Source of the DNA: Anaspis maculata
Lineage: Eukaryota > Arthropoda > Insecta > Coleoptera > Scraptiidae
DNA length: 64,000 bases
Reading direction: 5' to 3'
Assembly: GCA_949128115.1 (NCBI GenBank)
Contig: OX421964.1
Location: 1-64,000 of the forward strand
Each line of letters begins with the position of its first letter. Within the stretch, counting starts at the first letter, position 1. This document shows, piece after piece, positions 8,645 through 18,248 of the stretch. Position numbers and translations under genes: made by a program. Below the pieces are notes generated by a model. It was not told the DNA's origin. It saw only the letters and a program-made list of their open reading frames with translations, and did not search any database.

Positions 8645-10774
8645 TTATTGCACAAGTTGGTGGCTTGCTCTCGCTTCTGCCAGTGCTTTTCTGAATGCAT
8701 CACATCTCCCATCTCCAGTTGAATGTCTTGTTTTTTTGCATATTGGGCAGTATGGCTCGTTTTCGCAGTCTTTCCTTTTATGTCCGGGTTTGGCACATCT
8801 TTGACAAAGCTCGCTTCGATCTTCTTCTTTGCAGTCTAGAGCTTTGTGCTCGTAACTCCAGCACTTGTAGCATCTTTTTACCTCCAGTCTCTCTTGCAGC
8901 CTGCAACGGGACAATCCGATGCGGATTCTCACCAAAGTCATCACCCTTTCCGCGTCTTCTTTCTCCAATGTGACCATTGCCATTTGATTTCGGTCGTTGT
9001 TTACGCTCCGCATTGCATTGATCTTCACCTTTTCGCTTGATTTGATCACACCTGTACAAATTAGGGCCTCTCTAACCTCTTGTGCGCTGGTAACAGTATC
9101 GATGTCTTTGATGTGTATCATTTTCTCCGTGTCTCCTCTGAGCGTTCTCACTCTCTTCCCTTGCAGGACTTGTTCAACTTTATCTCTCACTTTTTTGTTG
9201 TTATCCGTGACTCTCAAAAGGAGGTGCCCATTTGCTGTCATCTTGACATTCTTAATTTCTTTGAGGATGTCATCCTCTATGATGGTTTCTTTGAGCTTTT
9301 TAAGTGTATCCGAATAGCTATTCTCTGTTCCTTCCACTATTATTGCTTCTCCTCTTGAAGTCTTCGTGTTCTTGACATTTGGTTCTTTCCCGTCTTTCTT
9401 TGATGCAAGGATTGTAATCTGAAGGTCTGTACCCCTAAAGATCACTTCAACCATTTTACACATTGTGCTTGCTCTCAGACCTTGCGGTAAGGTTATACTG
9501 ACCTCCTTGTTCTCAAATTTTTGAGCCAGTGATTTGATTTCATTAAGTAGAGAATACACATCCATTTGATTTCTGCCATCTTGCTTCGTAGGATCGAAAT
9601 ACACCACTACAATGTTTTTCTCCCTTGTACTTGTCCCTTCTTTTGTTTTGAAACTAATTTTTTGTTCAATGGTCGCGTAATTTCCTCCTGAGCATTGGAT
9701 CTCCTCAACTTCCTGGAGCTCTGGGTGTCGGTTCAGGAAACTTTTGTTTTGGCGGCTCTGTCGGGCTGCGTCTTTGTCGCAAAATACCACAACGTTTGTC
9801 ACGTTCTCATGAGGAATATCTCTGGCTTCCATCTTGCTGATTCTGAAGCTTCCTTTTGTCCATTGGTGTTCAGCGATTTTTGTGAATTCTTCAAATGTGT
9901 TTACTTCATAGTCATCAAGGTTAAGTGGCTCCTTCATTCCAGTTTTGTCATTTTGGCACTTCCGGCATTTGGTACTAGATTCCTGTAGTTGTTTCTCCAT
10001 TTCCATGATTTTGGTTCTCTGTGTTTCTTTGTATTGTTCAAAATCTGTTTCAAGGATTATGAGTTCTTCTCTGATGCTTGTGTGCTCTTTTATCGCGATC
10101 TTCGTATATTTAAGTATATCGACGGCAAGCGCTTGGATTTCGCGTGGTACGTCGATGTTGTTTTTACCAACTTGGACAAGCTTTCGAGCGAGAGCCTTTA
10201 TCTCATGCAGCTGTTGACTGGGCTCGGCACTACTGTCTCCTTCGCGAATTTGCAAGGGTGAGGTCTCCTCGATCAACTTCCGTTTCTTGCTCTCTTGTTT
10301 TGGTATTGGTGTGCTCATGACAAAATCTTCTAGGAAAGTTCTATCAGGGACCGAGTGCGATCTCTGTTTGTTTGGCGGTGTTCTCCTGGTATCACGATTC
10401 CTGTGTCTCTGTGATAGCTCTTCGGCTTGCGAGTCTTCAGCTTCCATTTCCAAATCCAATGCGTCTTCAGTTTCTACGGTGTTGGTCATAACTGGGGGAG
10501 TCCTCTTGAGGCAGAAGACCGGCACAAAAAGATCAGTACTTCTTACTTCCATTTCCTTCTTTTCCAGGTTCATAGCTGCGTCGTCTAAGGTTCCAGTTAC
10601 AAAACTGCATTCCTCGGCCTGGTTCGTCACCATGGATGCTGGGCGGTTGCAGGATGACCGTCGAGAGGAGCCCGCTCGACCACTCTCTTCCTCGACGGGT
10701 ACTGGGGTTCCGAGCCCCTGCACCGTAACCTTGGGCCCGTCTTTCGACGGGGTTTCCTCGTGTTGTGTCTCCAT
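8645..10774 (-). CDS. ORF1 gag-like RNA-binding protein, copy 2 (709 aa)
   Basis: This is the nucleic-acid-binding protein of the intact element. Domains in order are: an N-terminal region rich in Glu, Ser and Thr without a clear fold; KKRKL near residue 163 as a possible nuclear signal; a helical, probably coiled-coil segment around 215-275; a central region of about 330 residues that I cannot assign with certainty; then three CCHC knuckles at 635-648 (CYKC...HKALDC), 657-670 (CQRC...HKRKDC) and 676-691 (CPIC...GDGRC). It starts at the ATG at 10774. The nearest upstream ATG frame is a short uORF that ends about 130 nt earlier. It is co-transcribed with ORF2, whose start lies 224 nt past this stop. 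The telomere-targeting role is known for the family only. Confidence 0.94.
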   Translation of the reverse strand: METQHEETPSKDGPKVTVQGLGTPVPVEEESGRAGSSRRSSCNRPASMVTNQAEECSFVTGTLDDAAMNLEKKEMEVRSTDLFVPVFCLKRTPPVMTNTVETEDALDLEMEAEDSQAEELSQRHRNRDTRRTPPNKQRSHSVPDRTFLEDFVMSTPIPKQESKKRKLIEETSPLQIREGDSSAEPSQQLHEIKALARKLVQVGKNNIDVPREIQALAVDILKYTKIAIKEHTSIREELIILETDFEQYKETQRTKIMEMEKQLQESSTKCRKCQNDKTGMKEPLNLDDYEVNTFEEFTKIAEHQWTKGSFRISKMEARDIPHENVTNVVVFCDKDAARQSRQNKSFLNRHPELQEVEEIQCSGGNYATIEQKISFKTKEGTSTREKNIVVVYFDPTKQDGRNQMDVYSLLNEIKSLAQKFENKEVSITLPQGLRASTMCKMVEVIFRGTDLQITILASKKDGKEPNVKNTKTSRGEAIIVEGTENSYSDTLKKLKETIIEDDILKEIKNVKMTANGHLLLRVTDNNKKVRDKVEQVLQGKRVRTLRGDTEKMIHIKDIDTVTSAQEVREALICTGVIKSSEKVKINAMRSVNNDRNQMAMVTLEKEDAERVMTLVRIRIGLSRCRLQERLEVKRCYKCWSYEHKALDCKEEDRSELCQRCAKPGHKRKDCENEPYCPICKKTRHSTGDGRCDAFRKALAEARASHQLVQ

Positions 10775-11042
10775 TAAAAGTCAAAAGGAGGTCCTTGCGT
10801 TTTAAACCTCCCGCCAGGTATTTTGTCGTCGTTTCAGAGGGGAGACGTCCTCCCCAGGTGGTCCCCCCGGACCCACCGGGGGTTGTGCTGTTTCTTAGCT
10901 TTCACCGCTCTCCATCAACCTTCCCGGCATGGGTGACCCTGCCAGGAGCCCGTGCTCCCGCCGGTATTGCTTTCAGGATCATTGCAGTTACTTGAGCCCC
11001 TCCACCAACTACAAGGTCTTACAGCACCTAGGAGGGGAGGGG
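10775..11042 (-). promoter_or_regulatory. 5' UTR of copy 2, with uORF and hairpin
   Basis: This is the leader of about 268 nt. It contains a 26-codon upstream ORF (10982-10902) and a GC-rich inverted repeat (10852-10882) whose left arm reads CCCCAGGTGG here, giving one mismatch against the right arm. R1-clade elements use internal promoters in the 5' UTR, so one is expected here, but I cannot point to a defined initiator. The 5' edge reads CCCCTCCCCTCCTAGG on the sense strand, which is longer than in copies 1 and 3. Confidence 0.6.
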
Positions 11043-11468
11043 ACCTGACCTGACCTGACCTGACCTGACCTGACCTGACTTGACCAAGACACCTGACCTG
11101 ACCGGGACATCTGACCTGACCTGACCTGACCAAGACACCTGACCTGACCGGGACACCCGAACCGGCCTGCCCTGACCTGACCGGGACATCTGACCTGACC
11201 TGACTTGACCGGGACACCCGACCTGACCTGACCGGACCGGGACATCTGACCTGACCCGACCTGACCAAGACACCTGACCTGACCGGGACACCCGACCTGA
11301 CCGGGACACCCGACCTGACCGGGACACCCGACCTGACCGGGACATCTGACCTGACCTGACCTGACCGGGACACCCGACCTGACCTGACCTGACCGGGACA
11401 TCTGACCTGACCTGACCATGACACCTGACCGGGACGCCCGACCTGACCCGACCTGACCTGGACACCTG
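11043..11468 (-). repeat. Telomeric array with composite variant repeats
   Basis: The first 40 bases are pure ACCTG units. After that, runs of two to four units are punctuated by a second motif, mostly ACCGGGACACCCG, ACCGGGACATCTG or ACCAAGACACCTG. The result is a TCAGG array interrupted at near-regular intervals. Degenerate telomere repeats of this kind usually mark the proximal, older part of a telomere. There is no protein-coding signal, although several frames are open because the repeat lacks stops. Confidence 0.9.
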
Positions 11469-12506
11469 GACATTTGGAAAAATCGCACAAAATTTGACTG
11501 TTTCTTGCTAAATCACCGTGTATTTTGCAGTTTTTCCGAAATATTTCACAGCATGTTCATGCGATTCAGGAACCATCAAGACCATTGTGGAGCACATTTT
11601 TTTGCGCGTTCAACGATGTGTCACAATCACCATTCGAAATCAACTTGATGACATGAGATAGCCTTGAGAAAAAGAAAATTTTGTTTCGAACCTGAAAATT
11701 TTCGAACAGGTCAAACGGAATTGAACCCAGTTGCCGGACGTTGATCAAGTTCTGTCGTGAACCAAATGAAAGCTGGAAAACTGGCGCGTCAGACTGTGAA
11801 ACAACAAAAAACAATACCACCTCGCGATTGGTGACAAACGGCTGGTAACCGTCAAAATTTTGGAGATTTTACTGGGTTTTTTTTTTTTCAAACAGGTCAA
11901 ACAATTTTTGACCAACTTGTTGAGCTTGCATATATGCGATGGTCACACCAGCTTGTGCGGAAAAATGAACTGAACATTTTGAGATATCAATGTCACCCAT
12001 CGATAGAACGAGTGGGGACTCACAAATCTTTGAATTTTTTTTCACTTTTTCGCAAAAATGATATAACCTCGGAATCATGGATGACAGATCAGCCGTTCCG
12101 TTGTTGACGTATGCGCGATTGGACGTGTCACAGAACGATGTGAAATTTTTTTTCCAAATCGTCTCTGTTTTTGAGATATTGACAAAATTTGAAAAAAAAG
12201 AAAATCGCATTTTTCTCGGAAACTGTTCCTACAACTTGGCCAAATTTTTTTTCATGGCATCATTGGGACCTAACACATCGACTGTTGGAATATAAAAAAA
12301 ATCGATGTCGCAAGCGGCATAGACCTGACCGGGGCTGGACGGCCGATCGAGGCAGTTTAACGGACTTGGATGGCATCCGATCTTGTTCGACCTCCAAACA
12401 AACTCTCTCACACCGCGGGATGTACAGGATATGTAGCGAGGATGGACGTCGATCGAGAACATCTCCGAAATCGGACGTCGTACTCGACCAATCGCGCGGA
12501 GGAAGG

Positions 12507-12537
<31 letters not shown>

Positions 12538-12785
12538 AAAAAAGCGCAACAATCGGACGCGCCGGATGTCGCGCGTTTCTCGCCCGAACACGACCCGACA
12601 AGTTTCTAAGGTCGGCCGATGTAATCGGACTCCGGCCAGCATCGTTTGGCATCGAGAAACGCTCGACATCTCGATCTATCCGTACACGTGTCCAGCTGTG
12701 TGGAGCGACGTGAACGGCAACGCGACATATCGACGCCGGGACACGGCGGGATCCCAACTCCGAGTTCACCTTGCAAGCCACCGTG
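11469..12785. repeat. Subtelomeric unit A
   Basis: This is a unique-looking block of about 1.3 kb between telomeric arrays. It is repeated as unit B at 13067-14836. The left part (to about 12295) is AT-rich with many T runs and seems to contain several diverged copies of a monomer of about 170 bp. The right part (12296-12785) is GC-rich and CpG-rich, with a remnant of telomeric sequence (GACCTGACCGGGGCTGG near 12323) and an A-rich tract at 12506-12543. A minus-strand frame of 113 codons at 12210-11869 is partly open in B too, but the A/B differences in it are mostly amino-acid changing. I therefore treat the block as non-coding. I do not recognise the family. Confidence 0.75.
12506..12543 (+). 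other. A-rich tract in unit A
   Basis: This is a run of A interrupted by three C, at the boundary between two GC-rich stretches. Unit B has a shorter, pure A run at about 14104-14125. It could be the poly(A) of an old plus-strand retroposon insertion or a simple expansion. I cannot decide between them. Confidence 0.5.
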
Positions 12786-13066
12786 AACCTGTTCCGTCCT
12801 GACCTGACCTGACCTGACCGGGACACCCGAACTGGCCTGGCCTGACCCGACCTGACCGGGACATCTGACGTGACCTGACCTTACCGGGAAACCCGACCTG
12901 ACCTGACCTGACCGGGACACCCGACCTGACCGGGACATCTGACCTGACCTGACCTGACCGGGACACCCGACCTGACCTGACCTGACCGGGACATCTGACC
13001 TGACCTGACCATGACACCTGACCTGACCGGGACGCCCGACCTGACCCGACCTGACCTGGACACCTA
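12786..13066 (-). repeat. Second telomeric composite-variant array
   Basis: After AACCTGTTCCGTCCTG this array shows the same alternation of pure ACCTG units with the GGGACACCCG/GGGACATCTG punctuation as the array at 11043-11468. It leads into unit B with the same junction sequence that leads the first array into unit A. Array plus unit therefore form one tandemly duplicated module with a period of about 1.6 kb. Confidence 0.88.
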
Positions 13067-14836
13067 GACATTTGGAAAAATCGCACAAAATTTGACTGTT
13101 TCTTGCTAAATCACCGTGTATTTTGCAGTTTTTCCGAAATATTTCACAGCATGTTCATGCGATTCAGGAACCATCAAGACCATTGTGGAGCACATTTTTT
13201 TGCGCGTTCAACGATGTGTCACAATCACCATTCGAAATCAACTTGATGACATGAGATAGCCTTGAGAAAAAGAAAATTTTGTTTCGAACCTGAAAATTTT
13301 CGAACAGGTCAAACGGAATTGAACCCAGTTGCCGGACGTTGATCAAGTTCTGTCGTGAACCAAATGAAAGCTAGAAAACTGGCGCATCAGACTGTGAAAC
13401 AACAAAAAACAATACCACCTCGCGATTGGTGACAAACGGCTGGTAACCGTCAAAATTTTGGAGATTTTACTGGGTTTTTTTTTTCAAACAGGTCAAACAA
13501 TTTTTGACCAACTTGTTGAGCTTGCATATATGTGATGGTCACACCAGCTTGTGCGGAAAAATGAACTGAACATTTTGAGATATCAATGTCACCTATCGAT
13601 AGAACGAGTGAGGACTCACAAATCTTTGAATTTTTTTTCACTTTTTCGCAAAAATGATATAACCTCAGAATCATGGATGACAGATCAGCCGTTTCATTGT
13701 TGACGTATGCGCGATTGGACGTGTCACAAAACGATGTGAGATTTTTTTTCCAAATCATCTCTGTTTTTGAGATATTGACAAAATTTGAAAAAAAGAAAAT
13801 CGCATTTTTCTCGGAAACTGTTCCTACAACTTGGCCAAATTTTTTTTCGTGGCATCATTGGGACCTAACACATCGACTGTTGGAATATAAAAAAAATCGA
13901 TGCCGCAAGCGGCATAGACCTGACCGGGACTGGACGGCCGATCGAGGCAGTATAACGGACTTGGATCGCATCCGATCTTGTTCGACCTTCAAACAAACTC
14001 TCCCACACCGCGGGATGTACAGGATATGTGGCGAGGATGGACGTTGATCGGGAACATCTTCGAAATCGGACGTCGGACTCGACCAATCGCGCGAAGGAAG
14101 GGGAAAAAAAAAAAAAAAAAAAAAAGCGCAACAATCGGACGTGTCGGATGTCGCGCGTTTCTCGCCCGAACACGTCCCGACAAGTTTCTAAGGTCGGCTA
14201 TTGTAATCGGACTCCGGCCAGCATCGTTTGGCATCGAGAAACGCTCGACATCTCGATCTATCCGTACACGTGTCCAGCTGTGTGGAGCGACAAGAACGGC
14301 AACGCGACATATCGCGCCTCCCTTGCACGAGACCCGACGTCAGCGGAACCAAGACCCGTATGGAAGAGATGCAACAAGTTTCGGACACCCGCCGACCCCG
14401 ACAATCGAGCGAGTCACTTGCGGAGGACGTGTTTCCATCCGGAACCAACGACATAACTTGGAATGACACAAAGACGACCGACAAGTGGGTGTGGTCGGGA
14501 CGAGTATGTCATCCGTTGTCGAAAGCGTGCAGCAACATCAACGGCGGATCGATGCTCCGAACACTCCCAACCACATGCCCGATATCGGCCACACAAAGAC
14601 CGATATCGGAGAGGTGGGACGGAATTCGAACTCTATTTGGCCTGGCGTCCTCACGCCGGGATGCGGCGGGATGATATCTCCAACCGTCGTTCGAGCAACA
14701 CTTTCGACGATTTCCGAACCGAACGGGCGCCGCGACCGAGTGAGCGCACCCCGGCGTGGACAAGCCTTGTCCCGCCCGACCGACGCCGGGACACGGCGGG
14801 ATCCCAACTCCAAGTTCACCTTGCAAGCCACTGTAA
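13067..14836. repeat. Subtelomeric unit B
   Basis: This is a second copy of unit A in the same orientation. It matches A through most of its length but carries 468 extra bases at 14315-14782, flanked by a CG dinucleotide shared with the A junction. Substitutions between A and B are mainly transitions, many of them C-to-T or G-to-A in B. The extra segment is GC-rich and contains a near-copy (from about 14652) of the ACGCCGGGACACGGCGGGAT motif that ends both units. I recognise no protein in it. Confidence 0.75.
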
Positions 14837-15099
14837 ACCTGACCTGACCTGACCTGACCTGACCTGACCTGACCTGACCTGACCTGACCTGACCTGACCT
14901 GACCTGACCTGACCTGACCTGACCTGACCTGACCTGACCTGACCTGACCTGACCTGACCTGACCTGACCTGACCTGACCTGACCTGACCTGACCTGACCT
15001 GTTCCGTCCTGACCTGACCTGACCTGACCTGACCTGACCTGACCTGACCTGACCTGACCTGACCTGACTTGACCTGACCTGACCTGACCTGACCTGACC
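14837..15099 (-). repeat. Pure TCAGG telomeric array
   Basis: About 52 nearly perfect ACCTG units (TCAGG on the minus strand) have one interruption, GTTCCGTCC, at 15001-15009 and one CTTGA variant near 15068. The array ends at the poly(A) of copy 3. TCAGG is the telomere repeat described in Tribolium and many beetles. Confidence 0.95.
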
Positions 15100-15119
15100 T
15101 TTTTTTTTTTTTTTTTGCT

Positions 15120-15140
15120 CCTCTGCTCTTCTGGCAGAGG
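15120..15140 (-). other. 3'-terminal stem-loop, copy 3
   Basis: The seven-base stem and seven-base loop are identical to those of copy 2 at 5292-5312 and lie three bases from the poly(A). Confidence 0.65.
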
Positions 15141-15308
15141 CGGAGGGGAAATCGCTTGACACCCGGCGATGGTTCTACCTGCCGGGTAGTGCCGGGCGCC
15201 AAACCGGCTAAAAACCCTCCGAGGACCTAGTGGTTATCCGCCCCCCGGGACCGCGTGAGCATTGCTTCAAGGGGCGGTTGGTCCAATCTAGTTCTTGCTG
15301 ATCTAGTT

Positions 15309-18248
15309 TCACTGACGTTCTCGTTGCCTCTCTGCTTCAGCGCGCCTCATCATAACTTCCCTCAGGTACTCTGTCACAGCTTCCCAGTCTTGAAGCATTT
15401 CGGGCACCAAGTTCATAACGGTGATGGTTTTCTCTATCCTGCTTTGTAGTTTGCTTCTCAGGTCTGCAACGCCGCTACAGACGAAAATAGCGTGCTCTGC
15501 GTCATCTAGTTCTGCTTCACATAGATCGCACATATGGTTTCTTGTCTTGCCGATTTTTTCTCTGTATTTCCCAAAACTCCCGTGTCCAGTAAGAGTCTGT
15601 GTAACATAGTAGTCAACATCTTTCTTTTTCTCCAACCATTCTTCCAATTTGACGATTAGCCTACTTGTCCAGTTTGTTGCGTTGCTTTACTGTTGCGCCC
15701 ATTCCGCCAGCAAAACTCCCCGTGCTTGTTCACTTGTTTGCTTTTTGGCGCCATCTTCTTGACTGTTGTGGACATATATTCTCTCCTTTACAAGAAGTTT
15801 GTAGGGAGGTAGACCGGCTATCACAAGGATGCTTTGGGTTGGCACTGTCCTGTATGCTGATGTTGTTCTTATCGCAATTTTCCTATTCAGAGACTCCATC
15901 ATGTTGCTATAATGTCCATGTTCCAATGCCCTGCTCCAAATAGGTGCTCCGTAGAGCATCACAGAGTGAACGGCCGATGTCAGAGTTTTTCTTCGGTTAG
16001 CTGTTGGTCCACCAAGGTTCGGCATCAGTCTTGACAACGCGGCCAGCATTTTGTTTGCTCTTTCATGTGTCCTTTGTATGTGGACGGTCATACGTGCGTC
16101 CTTGTCGATATAGACCCCCATATATTTGATCGATTGTTTGCTTGTGATAGTTGTTTCTGGAGTAACCAACGTGAGTGTCGGCACTTTTCTTCGTCCTGCT
16201 AGTAACACCATTTCTGTTTTCCTTGCTGATAGTGTGATGCCCATGTTTTCAAGTTCTGCTTTCACCGCCGTCACTGCTTCCGTTGCGGTTTTCTCCAGCT
16301 CTTCTTTGCTTTTGGCAGTTACAAGTAATGCTAGGTCGTCTGCAAATGCGACCATTTCTACGCTTTCCTTCATCTGCATTTTCAATATCCTGTCGTAGAA
16401 AATGAGCCAGAGCAACGGCCCCAGCACCGATCCCTGTGGCACTCCGCATGACGTTTTAGTTCTTTTACCATTCTCCGTTACAATTTCGCGGTCTGTCAGA
16501 TAGGACTGTATAATTTTCACAAGGTATCTGCTGATTTTATGATTTTTCGTCAATTCTGAAATTATTTCTTTCCACGGCGCGGAATTGAAGGCATTTTCGA
16601 TGTCTAGCGTGACAAGGGCGCAGAATGGTCGTTTTTTGTAATTTTTCTTTTCTTTTGTGCGGTCCGCTGCTTCCATAACTCTCTTCAATGCATCCAGCGT
16701 TGACCTCCCTTTTTGGAATCCGTATTGATTGTTACTAAGCAGTCCTTTATCTTCCACTTCTTGTTCAAGTCGCGCTTTGATCAGTGATTCGAGCAGCTTT
16801 CCTGCTACGTCGATAAGGCATATTGGTCGGTATGTTGGAGTGTTTTGTTCTTTCTTTGGTTTCTCAATCAGAACCAGTTTAGAGCTTTTCCATTTTCTCG
16901 GAAATTCGCATTTTTTCAGGCAATTATTCATCATTTGTGTGACAGCGTCCAAATTCCCCAGAACCACTTTTTTAATCACTTCCGGTGGTATGCCGTCTGG
17001 GCCTGGAGCTTTGCCTGATTTTATGCGCTTTGTTGCCACCAGCACTTCTTCCTGAGTAAACTGTTGGGGCTCGTCGTTTAGTTCTATCGATGGCCATTTT
17101 TCGATTGGATGTTGAGGGAAAAGCTTGTTGGTCTGTTTTTCTGTTTCTTCCTTGCTCAGCGTAATTCTCGGTTCGAGTCTAAACTTTTTCATGACAATCT
17201 GATACCCTCTTCCCCAGACATCTTCTTCAAGATCAGCAATAAGCTGCGTCCAAGCCTTTTGTTTCTCTGTCTTGATTTCCTCCTGGAGTCTACATTTAGC
17301 TTCTTTGTATAGGGTTTTAATCTCTTCCTCGGCAGCTGGATTGTGTTTTCTTGCTCTACAATAAGCTCTTCTTCGCTTAATACAGTCCTTTCTCAAATTG
17401 GCAATTTTGGACGTCCACCAGTACACTGGAGCCCGGTTTGTTGCTCTCCCCCTTTTCTTTGAGAAGCTGAGGTCGCACATCTTGGATATTTGTGTTATGA
17501 ACTCTTTTGCAGTTGTAGATTCATCCACGATGAGTCTGCCACTATTTTTTGCTGTGAAGTTCTCTAGGTTCTCCGGTGTTACACGCCATCCATTTCTTGT
17601 AGCGTTGTTTTGTTTCAAGCACTGTTGATTTGTTCTTTTGTGTTCGTTCATGAAGAATTTGATGGTGTGGTGATCACTTAGGTTTTCTGTGTCGTCCGCG
17701 ACCCTCCATTTTGAGATTCTCCTGCTAAGGGCTTGTGTTGCCATAGTGACGTCTATAATGGATGATCCATTGGGGCCACAGAATGTGGGCTTCGTTCCTT
17801 GATTCAGCGGTATAAGGTCATTTGTTGCTATGAACTCTTCCAGCAGTCTCCCTCTCTCGTTCTCAACTCTTGAGCCAAACAGTGCCGATTTTGCGTTGAA
17901 GTCGCCTCCTAATAATACTTCTTTGTTTGCAGATCTTATTTGTTGCTCTACTTCATCCAGTAATGTCAAAAAATCTTGTTGGTTTCCGTTAGGAGAAAAA
18001 TAGACAGAATACACGATCGTATCCTTGAGCTCAATGTAGACGTAACCTTTTCCGCTGTGGGACTTCATCACAGGCAAGTTGGTGCTTATAAAGCTATCAC
18101 AGTTCTTGTCACAGAAGTATTTTTTGGTTCGTTTTTTATTTGGCTCTTGACCAATGACTAGATCAACCTTCTCTTCTCTTATCGTCTGTTCCAGGAGGTC
18201 CTGCGCTGCGTGGCATCTATTCAGGTTGAGCTGATGTATCGATACCAT
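15309..18248 (-). pseudogene. ORF2 endonuclease-reverse transcriptase, copy 3, truncated by stop at codon 854
   Basis: The start corresponds to the ATG of copy 2. The APE endonuclease and reverse transcriptase motifs (GGDFNA, LDIENAFN, CGVPQGSVLGP, FADD) are all present. Codon 854, TGG in copy 2, is TAA here (15687-15689), which needs two substitutions. The frame continues beyond it to a TGA at 15309, two codons before the copy 2 stop. A product ending at codon 854 would keep both catalytic domains but lose the last 127 residues with the C-x2-C-x8-H-x4-C finger. In this copy the frame also extends 53 codons upstream to an ATG at 18407, because the linker stop TAA has become CAA. Loss of the C-terminal finger is expected to abolish or weaken retrotransposition. 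Confidence 0.9.

Larger units (their letters stand above)
5264..11042 (-). mobile_element. SART-like telomeric non-LTR retrotransposon, copy 2, complete and apparently intact
   Basis: This is a complete element of about 5.78 kb including the poly(A). In sense order on the minus strand it has a 5' UTR (11042-10775), ORF1 (10774-8645), a 224-nt linker (8644-8421), ORF2 (8420-5475), a 3' UTR (5474-5289) and a 25-nt poly(A) (5288-5264) that runs straight into GGTCAGGT. The 5' edge has an extra GGGGAGGGG-type duplication compared with copy 1. The flanks on both sides are TCAGG repeats, so the element sits in the telomeric array with its sense strand equal to TCAGG. That is the SART orientation; TRAS elements sit the other way round. 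It is the only copy here with both ORFs open, so it is the best candidate for a coding-competent element. Confidence 0.95.

Noticed and set aside
10533..10784. Alternative upstream start of an overlapping frame at the ORF1 start
   Set aside because: It begins at TTG, not ATG, and is a shadow of ORF1.
5264..11042. R1 rDNA-specific element or TRAS element
   Set aside because: There is no 28S rDNA at either flank. The sense strand equals TCAGG, whereas TRAS elements lie in the CCTAA-type orientation. SART-like fits best, although a tree of RT domains would be decisive.
11028..11490. Three overlapping minus-strand open frames of 145-191 codons rich in Ser-Gly-Gln-Val-Arg
   Set aside because: They are translations of the TCAGG composite array, which has few stops in any frame. 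All three frames are open at once and show the same five-residue rhythm.
11869..12210. Minus-strand 113-codon frame in unit A, partly open in unit B
   Set aside because: Most A/B differences in it change the amino acid, the ends differ, and no domain is recognisable. It fits chance in AT-rich DNA.
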